Shown here in pieces: positions 1 through 9,804 of a stretch of 64,000 nt of DNA (its first letter is position 1; each line of letters starts with the position of its first letter). This DNA comes from Eutreptiella sp. 'Long Island Sound 2002' (lineage: Eukaryota; Euglenozoa; Euglenophyceae; Eutreptiales; Eutreptiaceae), in assembly GCA_964036045.1 (NCBI GenBank), contig OZ038382.1, positions 138,582,961 to 138,646,960 of the forward strand. The letters run 5' to 3'. Under the pieces are notes generated by a model. The model was given only the letters and a program-made list of their open reading frames with translations. It ran no database searches and was not told where the DNA came from. Position numbers and translations under genes: made by a program.

Positions 1-684
1 TATATATAGAAATCAGAACCAAACACGTAACTCCGGTCAAAGATCTCCTGGGGTACCTTAAAAGACCTCCAGTTAAGTGGAATCCACTAACCTCGCTCCA
101 CTAGGCTCCAGTCCAGTGCGGAAAGTCAAAACTGGGATTGGGCAACAGTGACCTCATGGAAAGGAATGGATTGGAAACCACTCCAAAATCGGATATAAAT
201 CAGAGACTCAAAGGATAGCTTCGGACATCGCTAATCTCCATACATCTGGCGAAAGTCCACAGTAGACCTCCGGTAGACGTCTGGGGAAATATCAGATTTC
301 TTAGAATCAAGGATGACATCCACTCACTTCAAAAATCATCACCGATCACCACTCTATATAGGATTCGGTTCTCCAAAGTCCTGAATGGTGTACGAAAAGA
401 GGCTGGAAGAGAGCAACAATAGACAACAGGGATAATTCGTTGACACAAACGTGGTCCCATCTCGTCGATCTGTCAAATGGTATCAAGGGACTGGGGGGGG
501 GGGATGCAGATCGCAGGTGCTGAAGATGAGGAGGACAGTGAAAAACGAGAACGAAATAGTAAAAAAAAAACGAAAAAAAGGGGGGGAGAAACTCGTCGCC
601 CGGAGACCAAAGCGGGGCAGAAACCCCCCAGTCGCTTGCGGAGCATAGTTTCTTCCCGCGATGGCTTTTTAGGGTAACGTGTTT
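1..684. other. Non-coding flank of LINE A
   Basis: No convincing gene is seen. The stretch holds A-rich and G-rich runs around 545-590. It lies beyond the 3' end of the minus-strand LINE A. No poly(A) tail is evident on the minus strand at this junction. Confidence 0.5.
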
Positions 685-3600
685 CTATGTGGGTAGTTGC
701 GGTAAATTAAGTAGTTGGGATTCGGTTTTTTTGTTGTTGCTGTGTATGTGTCTGTGTTTGTGAGGGTGTTTATTGGCGACTGTTGTGTTTGTCCGTTTTG
801 GGTAGGTCAACAAGGTGGGGTTGTGAGATGAAGTGCTGTAAATGGAGTATTGGTTGTTCCATGGGTTGTCTGCGGAATCTGGTTGGAGTAAGTGCAGATC
901 GTCAATTGGGTTTTGTCTGAGCCAGGATTGTGTCTCTTGTAGTGCTGTTTTGAGTCTTTTTCTTCTGTATTTGAAGGCTGTTTTTGGATTTTGTAGGTGT
1001 TCGAAGTGGGGAGTGTCGGGTGGCATCTCTCTTAGTGCATTACTGAGTGAGTTGGGAATGAGCGTGCGGATGTAGTTTCGTCTTTCTCTTTCTGTTGCAT
1101 GTTGCCACCAGTCGATGACTGTTTGCTTGAAGGGTTGTTGCCAGACCTCAAAAAAGAGGTCACGAATAGGTTTCGCTGTGCCGCATTCGGTCACCGTAGT
1201 TATGGGGTCGAGGGGGTGATGAGTGTGGCATTTGGGGCATTGATATGTGTTAAGTTTGTAATGGGGAAGAAAACCCATGCAACAGTACAGTCCGTTTGTC
1301 CATTTAAAAGGTAGTCTGGAAAACCACGATGTGTGGGCGTAGAAGTCGGTGCTAGAAGGTAGGTGTATGTTGTTGTGTTTATGGTTTGGAAGTAGGTGTT
1401 TGACAGTTTTGCGTGTAATGCGTCCTGGTAGTGGTGTGTGATTGTGGTATATGAAGTGAGAAGTGTCAGGGTTGTCGTGTTCTGGGTGTTGGGGGAGGTT
1501 GACTGATACCCACTTAGAAATTTTGTCAGAAAGCTCATTGCCAGCGAAGTCAGCGTGTTCTTTGATCCAAGTGAAAATTATGTGAAGGTGGGTGTTGTGA
1601 AGAAAGTCCCAAATATAGTTGTACCAAAGAGCGAAGCAATTAGCGTTTGAAGCGAAGGGTTTAGCTTTTAATTGTTGTATTTGGTGGAGTTTGGAGCAAA
1701 CCGACAGATTGTCAATGGCACAAACTATTGGTTGTGAGAAAGTGTTGATGTGTGGGAGGTAGGTAAACAATATAATGGCATAAATTTCTGCTGGGTAAGA
1801 TCCTTTTATCGGTGATGTGTTGCAGATGGTTGTTGGCGGTGTAGTGTTGAAGGTGATGGCGGCACCCGATGGCGTGTCCACTGTGGGGTCATCAGACCCG
1901 TCGGTGTAGGCGATCGTAGCGTTGGGGTAGGCGTCGAGTGCGTCTAAAAGATCGTGGCATCCCCAGTAGTGTAGGTGTTGAGGGTTTGGGGGAGAGAGAT
2001 TGTTTTTCAGGGTAAATTGAATGAGGTTTTGAGTGGTTGTGGTGCCAGTGAAAGAAAAAGGGAAGTTGGTCGTGTCGGGTAGTGAGAGAGGCTTGGTAGA
2101 CCTGGAAATATCTTGGGATGTGGGGAGAGTAAGGAAGCGAAACTGGTGGTTGGGGTTGAGGATTGTGGACATGTCAGGGAAAGTAACTGTGGTTTTCTGT
2201 GGCATGGGGTGGTCGACTGTGCCTTGGAACCATAGGGTCGATTTTGTGGTGTTGGTGGTGTTTTTCGTAGTGGAATATGTTGGTGGCTCGCTGTTGGACT
2301 GGTAGTAAATAAAGGCGACTTTGATTGTTGTGTGTGTAGGGATTTGAGAAGGGAGACATGGATTGACTGTGGGTATGTTGTGAGTGTGGAAACCTAAAAA
2401 ACTAGCAGAGTGAGCGGTCATGAGTTGTATGGTGTTGGGATTATTGGATTTGTGGCGCAGGGTGTACGTGACTCTTTCGTTCGTGTGGGGAGGTCCGTCG
2501 TAGTGTGTGTAGCGAAGTATATGGTTGATGGCTTGGATGTGGGTTACGATAGAAATTTTTGCGATGTTCAGACCTAGTGTGTGTGGGGGAGAGTATTTGG
2601 TTTTATTGGGGTTGCGAAAGGATAGTTTGCCTAATTTGGAGATATGGCTCCAAATTGTGATGTCTAGTTTGTCAAGGTCGTGTTGCGGGAGTGAGTTGTA
2701 GATTAGTCGGTAAGTGAGGGTAGGTATCAGTTGTATGTTGGATAGTTTTACGATTTCGTTGTGTGTGAGAGGGAGGGTGGATATGTTGGCGAAAAAAGCG
2801 TGAATGGTGTTGAGTAGAAGTCGGAGCATGCTGGGGTTTTGTTGTTTGTTGAAAAAGTAGGTGCCGAGGTATTTATAAAAAACCCTGGGGTTGCCGTCGT
2901 CGATAAAGGTACTGAAATGTTTGGTAGGACTAATACGAATGGTGATGTGGGTGGCGTTGTTGAGGGCGTGGATCTCGGACTTTGTAGTGTTAAAAGAGAG
3001 GCCGTATCGGGGCCCTAGGACAAAGAGGAAGTGAAGTACGTTGTGTGGAGTGGCATGGGAGGTTGTTTGGAGGGCGATGTCGTCGATGAAGGAGAAAAGG
3101 TCGTTGAATTCGTGTTTAGGTAGGAGAGATTGTATGTGGTTAATGATGGGGTCGACAAAAAGGTTAAAGAGTATGGGGGACATGGGGCATCCTTGTCTAA
3201 GTCCTCTTACGCAGTTGGCTGCAAGGAGGGCGAAGCCGTTGACGACGGGGAAGTCATGGGGGCGGGCGTACAGGTTTTGGATGAGGTTGATGATGGAGTG
3301 AGGTATGTTGTAGTTGGAGAGTATTTGCCATAAGGCTCGGTGGGGAACGGAGTTGAAGGCTTTATTTAAGTCGAGATATAAGTGATACATGTCGGGGTGC
3401 AGTGATAGGTTGGCAATCATAGTGTATATGTGGTCTGTGGTTCTGTGGTTAGGGAGTCCGCCGTATTGTGTGTTGTTGGTGAGGTGGTACGTTGTGGCGT
3501 AGTAGGTGAGGGTGTGTGCACCGTAAGAAGCTATGATTTTGTACAGTGTGTTAAGGAGTGCTATTGGCCTGCAGTTTATGGGATTATGAGGGTCGCCTTT

Positions 3601-3927
3601 TTTGTAAAGTAGAAACGTTTTTGCCTTAAGCCAGTGAAAAGGAATGTGGTCGGTGATAAGGAGGGAACACAGGCTGTAAATGTAGGTTTGGATGTCGGGG
3701 GGGCAGATGGAGAAAAGGTAAAGAGAGGTTTCGTCGAAACCAGGTGCGGTTTGGGGTTTAGCATGCGACCAAAGAAGGTTAAAGAAGTCTCTGGTAAAGT
3801 GTGGTTGTGGAGCGTTGTTGGGTATTTTTGGGGAGTTAGTCATGAGTTTGTCGATGAAGGCTGGGTCTGTGTCAAAGTCTGGGGGGCCTCCCAGGGAAGA
3901 GAGGGTATGTCCCATAGATTTGCACAT
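685..3927 (-). CDS. LINE A ORF2, reverse transcriptase and RNase H part
   Basis: This is the C-terminal two thirds of a non-LTR retrotransposon ORF2. In order it shows an RT fingers region (LLYKKGDPHNPINCRPIALL), the first catalytic Asp in YLDLNKAFNSV, the motif GLRQGCPMSPILFNLF, and the catalytic pair in FSFIDDIAL. An RNase H domain follows (YTDGSDD near 1,890-1,910 and WIKEHADFAGNELSD near 1,540-1,570). A Cys/His cluster (CPKCHTHHP) lies near the C-terminus. The family copies its RNA by target-primed reverse transcription. The frame differs by one base from the upstream endonuclease segment, so the copy is frameshifted near 3,930-4,000. Codon content is rich in Thr, His and Asn. Family assignment is secure; the exact clade (I, Tad or R1-like, because of the RNase H) is inference. 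Confidence 0.88.
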   Translation of the reverse strand: MCKSMGHTLSSLGGPPDFDTDPAFIDKLMTNSPKIPNNAPQPHFTRDFFNLLWSHAKPQTAPGFDETSLYLFSICPPDIQTYIYSLCSLLITDHIPFHWLKAKTFLLYKKGDPHNPINCRPIALLNTLYKIIASYGAHTLTYYATTYHLTNNTQYGGLPNHRTTDHIYTMIANLSLHPDMYHLYLDLNKAFNSVPHRALWQILSNYNIPHSIINLIQNLYARPHDFPVVNGFALLAANCVRGLRQGCPMSPILFNLFVDPIINHIQSLLPKHEFNDLFSFIDDIALQTTSHATPHNVLHFLFVLGPRYGLSFNTTKSEIHALNNATHITIRISPTKHFSTFIDDGNPRVFYKYLGTYFFNKQQNPSMLRLLLNTIHAFFANISTLPLTHNEIVKLSNIQLIPTLTYRLIYNSLPQHDLDKLDITIWSHISKLGKLSFRNPNKTKYSPPHTLGLNIAKISIVTHIQAINHILRYTHYDGPPHTNERVTYTLRHKSNNPNTIQLMTAHSASFLGFHTHNIPTVNPCLPSQIPTHTTIKVAFIYYQSNSEPPTYSTTKNTTNTTKSTLWFQGTVDHPMPQKTTVTFPDMSTILNPNHQFRFLTLPTSQDISRSTKPLSLPDTTNFPFSFTGTTTTQNLIQFTLKNNLSPPNPQHLHYWGCHDLLDALDAYPNATIAYTDGSDDPTVDTPSGAAITFNTTPPTTICNTSPIKGSYPAEIYAIILFTYLPHINTFSQPIVCAIDNLSVCSKLHQIQQLKAKPFASNANCFALWYNYIWDFLHNTHLHIIFTWIKEHADFAGNELSDKISKWVSVNLPQHPEHDNPDTSHFIYHNHTPLPGRITRKTVKHLLPNHKHNNIHLPSSTDFYAHTSWFSRLPFKWTNGLYCCMGFLPHYKLNTYQCPKCHTHHPLDPITTVTECGTAKPIRDLFFEVWQQPFKQTVIDWWQHATERERRNYIRTLIPNSLSNALREMPPDTPHFEHLQNPKTAFKYRRKRLKTALQETQSWLRQNPIDDLHLLQPDSADNPWNNQYSIYSTSSHNPTLLTYPKRTNTTVANKHPHKHRHIHSNNKKTESQLLNLPQLPT

Positions 3928-4955
3928 TTCGTAAGGGTCGGTGGTGAGCTGACCAGTTTGGTTATAGAGAGAGATGGGGGTGGTGTTTCTGGGGTTGAGA
4001 ATGTTGTTGATTGTCTTTTTATGCGTTTGTGAGAAATGAGGGAGTGGTGAAGTTCCTTGTGCGCTTGTGCTTGTTTCTTTGAGGTCCAGTCATTGAGTAG
4101 TGTTTGAAGTGTTTTAGTTTTGTGTGCATTGGAGGCAGAAGAAGGTAAGTGTTTTACAGCGTCAAGGAACTGTTTCTCCACGCTGGTTGGTTTGTGATCG
4201 TGTGCTTGGTGAGTGACTTTTTTGTAAGCAGTGACTAGTTGGGTGAAAAGGAAGTCAGTCAGAGGGATAAGTTGTTCAATGGGTTGTTGGAAGAGAGTGT
4301 CGTGGTGCTTGGCGAGCCAGTCGTCAAGAGGTTTACTGAGGGACGTAAAGTGTGACTTTTCCTCTTTGCTTAGGGGGCGGTAGTGAATGGAATTGTGTGG
4401 GATGTTGTATATGTCAATCGGGTTGGTGGGGATGGCTATAGAGGTGGATACAGGTCGGTGGTCGGGGATGTCGTTGTGAATGTCAATGAACGTGTTGAAA
4501 GGTTTGAAAATGGTGTTGGAAGAAGGAGAAGAGAGTATCAGGTCGATGCGTGTGTCAGACGGGAGCCTTTTGTTTGCAGGGCGCGTCCACTGTTTTGTCT
4601 CTGGGTGGTCCTTACGATACAGGTCAATGAGGGTTGGTGTGGTGGTGGGATTGGTGGGGTGTACCTGGTTGTGGAGCCAAGGCCAATATTTATTGTGTTT
4701 GATATTAGCCGTGTCTAGAGAAGGTTGGAGATATGTGTTGAAGTCGCCGAGCATGATGTGGCACCGCTGGTCTTGTTGGAGGGCGGAGATTGTTTTCTCT
4801 AGCCTGTGTCGGAGATGAGCGTGATGTGATTTGTACACGGTAATGATACGGAGCGTGTGGTAACCTGGTATAGTAAGGTCGATGGCAATAAGGCATCCAT
4901 TGACCTTGTCGTGTTTGATTTGGGAGATAGGGAAGAGTGAATAATGATTGCTGTG
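3928..4955 (-). pseudogene. LINE A ORF2, endonuclease C-terminal part and linker
   Basis: The middle segment of ORF2 lies in a different frame from both neighbours. It contains the APE/exonuclease-phosphatase signature motifs HIMLGDFNTYLQ (Asp/Asn of the GDFN motif), RIDLILSS and IPDHRPVSTSIA (terminal His). A basic linker then leads to the RT. The frame joins the upstream segment around 4,925-4,955 and the RT segment around 3,930-4,000. Two single-base frameshifts therefore divide what should be one ORF. Programmed shifting is unlikely because two separate shifts are needed. Decay or sequencing error in homopolymers are the simpler readings. Confidence 0.8.
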
Positions 4956-5260
4956 CCGTTGGATTTGTCAGAAGAGATGTTTGTGAAAGTGCGTAGGTTT
5001 AAAAGTGAATGTAAGGAGGGGGTGGTAGGTATTTCCTGCAAACAAAGTATGTCGGTTCCTTGTTGTTGGTGTCGTAGTATAATGGCGTCTAGGTTGTCAA
5101 TGTTTTTTGCAGTGTTGTGAGTAGTGAGTGTTAAACGTGTTTTAGAGTGGATTAAGTTATCTGTTGGTGTGGTAGGTTCAGGTGCTTTGTGAATGTTAGT
5201 AGCGTATCTTGGTGGTCGGGGTACTCCCGGTGGGAGGGGGATATCAATTGACGGCGTCAT
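4956..5260 (-). pseudogene. LINE A ORF2, N-terminal endonuclease start
   Basis: This is the N-terminus of the APE-type endonuclease that nicks target DNA. The motif LTLTTHNTAKNIDNLDAI corresponds to the family's N-terminal strand with its metal-binding Asn. TDILCLQEIPTTPSLHS carries the metal-binding Glu of the LQE motif. NGTAIIIHSSL follows, after which the reading frame changes near 4,925-4,955. An in-frame ATG at 5,260 is a reasonable start, about 540 bases downstream of the end of ORF1. Confidence 0.78.
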
Positions 5261-5797
5261 GATGATGAGAGAGATGGGACCACATTTCAGATACTGACCA
5301 CTTCCAAGGCATTCCTTGATGTTGACGAGTCCTCGAGTCTAACGTGAAGCCGTATTGGCGGTCGTGGCCCGAATGCAAGCGGCCACTGAAGGGGTCAAGA
5401 AGGAACCACTTGCAAAAAGTTAAACCCTTCATGCGGTCATGACAGAAGTCAGACAGGCCACGTGGTTGCCATTTAGAGGGCAGAGTGACACTGGGCGTGC
5501 AACTGAGTACGCGTGCGTGGCCTGGATGAATCAAAATCTTGACCCACGGGAGATGAGTGAACAAAATACACACGGCATGCGGGAAGCATTGTGAGGAGAG
5601 TGTACGTTCCAGTGTGTTCGCTTTTTTTTTATGCGTGGCACAATACCTGAAATCGCTTTGAAGACTAGCAGCCTGATAAACAGGTCATACCGTTGGTATT
5701 GAAAGGAGTGGGGACGAAGGGAATCTGTATCTCGGAGTAGTGACATAGTGAAGACATTGAGAACTGGATGAGAGAAGGAGTGTGGGTGGGTGGGAAG
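5261..5797. other. LINE A spacer between ORF1 and ORF2
   Basis: No supported gene. Short open frames on the minus strand show no recognisable domain. The position fits an inter-ORF spacer of a two-ORF LINE. Confidence 0.45.
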
Positions 5798-7855
5798 TCA
5801 TTGGGGCTTAGCCACGATCAATCGCTCATTAATGGAGCGCAGTTGTTTCTCGGAGCCAAATTCTTTGGCGGCCAAGAGTGTGGCTTCCCATTTAGAAGTG
5901 GCATGGTCTTTCACAATTGAATCAATGATGTTCTGTTTTTTTAGGAGGTTGGGGGAGCTGGATGTCAAAGTGATGCCTTGGACTTTCTCTTGGTGTGCTA
6001 GGATACTGGATCCCAGGTTTTGAAAGAGTGCTTCAAAATATTGGTGTGATTTGGCACTTGGGTTGGATTGCAATGGTTGGATGGAGGTGAAGGTACCAAA
6101 AGGTGAAGTTGCTTTGTTGATGTTTCCAAAGCTTCTGGAGCGCGGAGCACAAATGACAACCGATTTCGCGTCGGTTGGTGTGTAGGAGGGTTTAGCCCGG
6201 TAGCTTAGTGGAGTGTCAGACAAAACTGCATATGTGTTATCGTGATTGAAAAAAGTGAGGCCGGCTTTCCTGCATTGCTCGTTCATCCATTTGAGTTTTG
6301 GAACTCGTGTTTCGGTGTTACTTGGAATGGAGTGGACATCCGGATGCACCAATACTGAGTATTTGGTGCGTAGAAGTGCGTATTGCAGGATAGAATTCAT
6401 TTTTTCAAGAGAGGCCACTCGATTCAGAAGCTACGTGGGTTCGAGTTTGGCTTTGTTCTTAGCGGAGCTTTTTGTGGCGGAGATCATGAAAGTATTTTCA
6501 TGGGCGGAGAGGTTGCTTGGGAAAATCATAATGAGTGGATTCCTGTCTAGTGGGTGATGGGATTGAACGGTTTTGGCGATTTGGGAGGAGAGGGCTGAGT
6601 TGGTTTCGATGTCGAAACGAGTATGGGTGCTTCCAATGGGCAAGGCACGTTTTTTTATCTCACCGCGGTAGTGTGCGCAATTGGTGGAGGTAATGGATGA
6701 GGCATCTTGGAGGTCGGGTTTGATTAATTTGTTGAAAAATTGGAAAGCATCTTCCTCGGTGAGGACTTCGAGGTCTCGCGAAATGTCAATTCTGACATAA
6801 TCGGTAATTGGTGGTGTGTGATGGGCTTCTTGTTGCGGAGAGATAAAAGCCTCGGTATGTGCAAGGTCATGGCCCGGCGAAATAGGAGAGAAGTTGGGCG
6901 GTGTGTATTGGAACTCGGAAAGGTTATCCAAAGTAATCATAATATATCCCTCCGGGTGTGGGGCGGAGCAAGTGTCAAAAGGTTTTTGATCATTCTTGAG
7001 GATCATATTCAAAGTAACAAAGTTTTGGGAGATTTGTTCGTCAACCATAAACCTCCTTGCTTTGGCATAGGCTTGAGAGTAATCGCAAACCCCGTTAGTG
7101 GCTTCACACACCCTCGGGTCGGACACCAAAAGAATTAGCGTACCCCTTACATGTATTTTAGCACGCGCAAGCGACGATAAGGCATTGAGCAACATGTTCA
7201 CGTGAGCGGTTGCGTTATGCATGGCATGCTTGTTGAAGTCGTAGTTTGTGGTGGGGGTGAAGATGAAGGTTCTTGTTTGGGACTCGTAGAGGTTGGCCAT
7301 GATGTTGAGGGTTGTGATATTTTGGGGACCGACCAGTTTTGCATTTTTGATGGCTCGTGCATGGTCTTCCGTTGGATATGGGGCGGAATACTCGTACTTC
7401 TCTTTGAAATAGTGTTGGTAGTCGGTGTGCCCAAAATGTATTTGGTGAGGTTGTTTGTGAAATTGGTCGATGATGTCCTCGGTTGGTAACATGGTGATGT
7501 AGTCGGAGTATACACGGTTGTCTTGAGATTGGAATTGATAGACTTCCGGAACTTTTTCGTCTTGAACGTCTTGGTGAAGTTGGGATGGAGAGTTGACTTT
7601 GGGGTCGTTCACAACAACGTTGATGGTTTGGTGGGTTTCCAAGTCTTCCATAAGGGATGAAAGTGGAACTCTTGTTGCGCTTTTCTGAAGGTTTGGCATA
7701 ATCCACCGTTGGCTTTTCATTGTAATGAAGTTGGGTGTTGATGACGATGTGGTCGTTGACTGCCTCCTTCGTTTCACGGTATGGTTGCGGGGTGGTTTTT
7801 TGAATCCATTTTGTCTTCTGGCGTTTGGATTTGCCGTTTGGGCTTGAACTTGCAT
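5798..7855 (-). CDS. LINE A ORF1-like protein, interrupted by an in-frame UAG
   Basis: This is a roughly 685-codon minus-strand frame read from 7,855 to 5,798. A single in-frame TAG at 6,433-6,431 interrupts it (context LEPT-stop-LLNRVASLEKM). The protein has a basic N-terminus, then mixed hydrophobic and polar sequence without a zinc knuckle I can recognise. It sits directly upstream of the LINE A endonuclease on the same strand, which suggests ORF1, the RNA-binding partner of LINE ORF2. Function is inferred from position only. The frame probably begins further upstream (to about 8,091) through frameshifts: two other minus-strand frames at 7,690-8,091 encode Lys/Gln-rich sequence beginning MGKDRTVPKAADPSK. 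The alternative is an unrelated host gene. Confidence 0.5.
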
Positions 7856-8091
7856 TCTGGCTTGGAATTGCGTCTGGAGTGTTTTTCTCGGAGTTTGTTT
7901 TCTGATTTGACTTCTGGAGTTTGGGGTTGTTGATCATTCTCCTTTCCTTTTTCATCTGTTCTGCTTTCCCGAAGAGCCGCGTTGCGTCTGTGATCCCTAA
8001 GCTGTTGGTCGCTTTTCTCGAATTGCGCCACGCGATTTGCGACAGACTTGCTCGGATCTGCGGCTTTTGGCACGGTGCGATCTTTGCCCAT
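7856..8091 (-). pseudogene. Probable N-terminal extension of LINE A ORF1
   Basis: The open stretch starts with an ATG at 8,091 and encodes a charged, low-hydrophobicity segment (MGKDRTVPKAADPSK, then Lys/Arg/Gln-rich). It overlaps the following ORF in another frame. The charged composition would fit an ORF1 N-terminus separated by a frameshift. No domain is recognised. Confidence 0.3.
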
Positions 8092-8202
8092 GATGGATTT
8101 CTTGGGCAGCTGTTGTTGAAATTTTGATCAGCGTGTGCGCCAGGAAATTGCAGATCGAATGTTACCTAATACGTGGGCAGAAATCAGTGACATTGAAAAA
8201 AT

Positions 8203-8520
8203 TCAGGAAAAGATTTTATTGTAGTCTGTCAACCTGAAGTTAGGAATTTCCCAGGGAGGACCTCTCTGAGATCTCAGCACTTTAACCGGTCTACCTGCCT
8301 CGTGGGGGTTGGGGCTGAAAGCGGGCAGCTGTCGGCTCGCACGCCAGATACGCCACCACTTCCGCTGCGAGTGGAACTCGTAGCCCATGGTTTGGAGTTC
8401 TGCTTCGATTGCGCGATAGGTTGGGACATCTTCGCTGATCTCCAGGCCTTGAGGGGCATGCACGCCGTCCTCAGACCGGGAGTGGCGGACCTCCCAGCCC
8501 TCCTCGAGCCAGGCAACCAT
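8203..8520 (-). pseudogene. Gag N-terminal fragment related to the 58.6-kb Ty3-like element
   Basis: A minus-strand frame starts at the ATG at 8,520 with MVAWLEEGWEV. The Gag at 58,624 begins MVNWQEAGKTW, giving the shared pattern MVxWxExG. A second shared block is RAIEAELQTMGYEFHSQRKW here and QAVEDWLRAERFAFRFQHRR there. In both, a W-R-x-W motif falls at the same relative place, just after or overlapping the block. The ORF stops after about 105 residues, so only the Gag start survives. LINE A ends close by at about 8,100. I infer a relic of the same Ty3-like family, opposite in orientation to the copy at 58.6 kb. The match was seen by eye only. Confidence 0.6.
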
Positions 8521-9465
8521 GGTCCGGATGGCTCTCAGACTAGGGACAAGCGGGCTGGAGGCCCTCGCAGTCAATGTGGTTGCGCAGGGCATGGGAGCTC
8601 GGCTGTGGTTGTTGAGGTGGTTTCGGCTGTTGATGCAGAGAATGCAGAGGCGGTTGTTGATCCTGTACGTGCTGCAGAGACTCTTGTTGTTCTCAGAGTC
8701 TGCAGCGCTCCTTGGTGTTCTCCATATTCACGACACTTCTTGACGTCCTCGGGGTTCTGGGTGCTCCTTCTCACTCTTGGAGTCCTTGATGGTCCTTGGT
8801 GTTGTCGAAGGCCCGGGGTAGCAGGCTGGGACTGGGTACCTCAGAGGCAGTAGAACGCTTTTGTAGCGTTAGGGTGGGGGGCCCAATCTACGGGGCTGCT
8901 GGGGCGGACACGCAAACAGGCAGGCAGGCAAAGTACTGCGCCTGAGTACATGCTCATACAACAAAGCATTCTAGGATCCTTGCCACTCTGCAACAAAACG
9001 AAAGTATGTACACAAACATATCAGGGTATTTACACATGAGGTTGGTTAAGCCAAGGACTGTGGTAAAGGCGTGTCAGGGCAATGGACACTCAGTCCCAAA
9101 TCATATCCGTACCCCAAGTGCCACCTCCCTAGTCGCACGCAGATATTGGGGCTGAAACGCAACCCACAGAACTGCCATCACTTTTCTTTGCCTCCTGGGC
9201 TGACTTGTACACCGGGTCTGTCTACACCAAGGGTCCTTCTTGTTTCTTGTTCGTGGACAAAAGAGTGTTCCTCCTCATGGGCGTTCCAACACATAGATGC
9301 AGTGGTGAAAATGCGTTGCATATCTTGTGATGACAGCTGCACTCCAAAGAGGACCATCTTTTCATCGAAAAACGTTCGTACCACACTAACCAAGTGTTTG
9401 AAGGGGCGGGGCTCTATTTCCCATCACACATGACCCCTCATCATGTTGCGAACCACAACAAAGTA
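8521..9465. other. No gene recognised; possible leader or LTR remnant
   Basis: Read on the minus strand, 8,521-8,870 would be the leader of the Gag fragment. It is CAACC/ACC-rich, like the leader before 58,624. The remainder to 9,465 shows no supported gene. No matching second LTR was found. Confidence 0.3.
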
Positions 9466-9804
9466 CTACGCCTCAACACTTACATGTGTTGTTGCCTTAG
9501 GTTGTGGACTGCCTACTTCTTCAACGTTATCATCTGAGTCATCAACCTCAAACATCCTTACATCAGCCTTCTGTGCTTCAAGCAACCCATTAGGTACTTT
9601 TGGTCGTGCATCAAGATCATTGTGAGTCAATATGAAATGCAACCGCGCAAGGTTGCCAGGTGTGTGCGGTGCCGCACGCCTCACCTCCTCAGAAAATGCC
9701 ACCACGTCATCATTAGCTCCAAACGACCCACGTTACCGTCCACCGGAGTGACCACTCGCGCTTGCGTAGCCCGTGCCTTGGGCTTTGCATTCTTTTTAGG
9801 TGCC
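9466..9804 (-). pseudogene. Small hypothetical acidic/basic protein, frameshifted
   Basis: A minus-strand ATG at 9,804 gives a basic start (MAPKKNAKPKARATQAR). A one-base shift near 9,715-9,730 leads into the frame ending at 9,466, with FSEEVRRAAPHTPGNLARLH and an acidic tail (FEVDDSDDNVEEVGSPQ). The joined product would be about 112 residues. No family is recognised. It could be a broken host gene or the N-terminus of a transposase. Confidence 0.25.
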
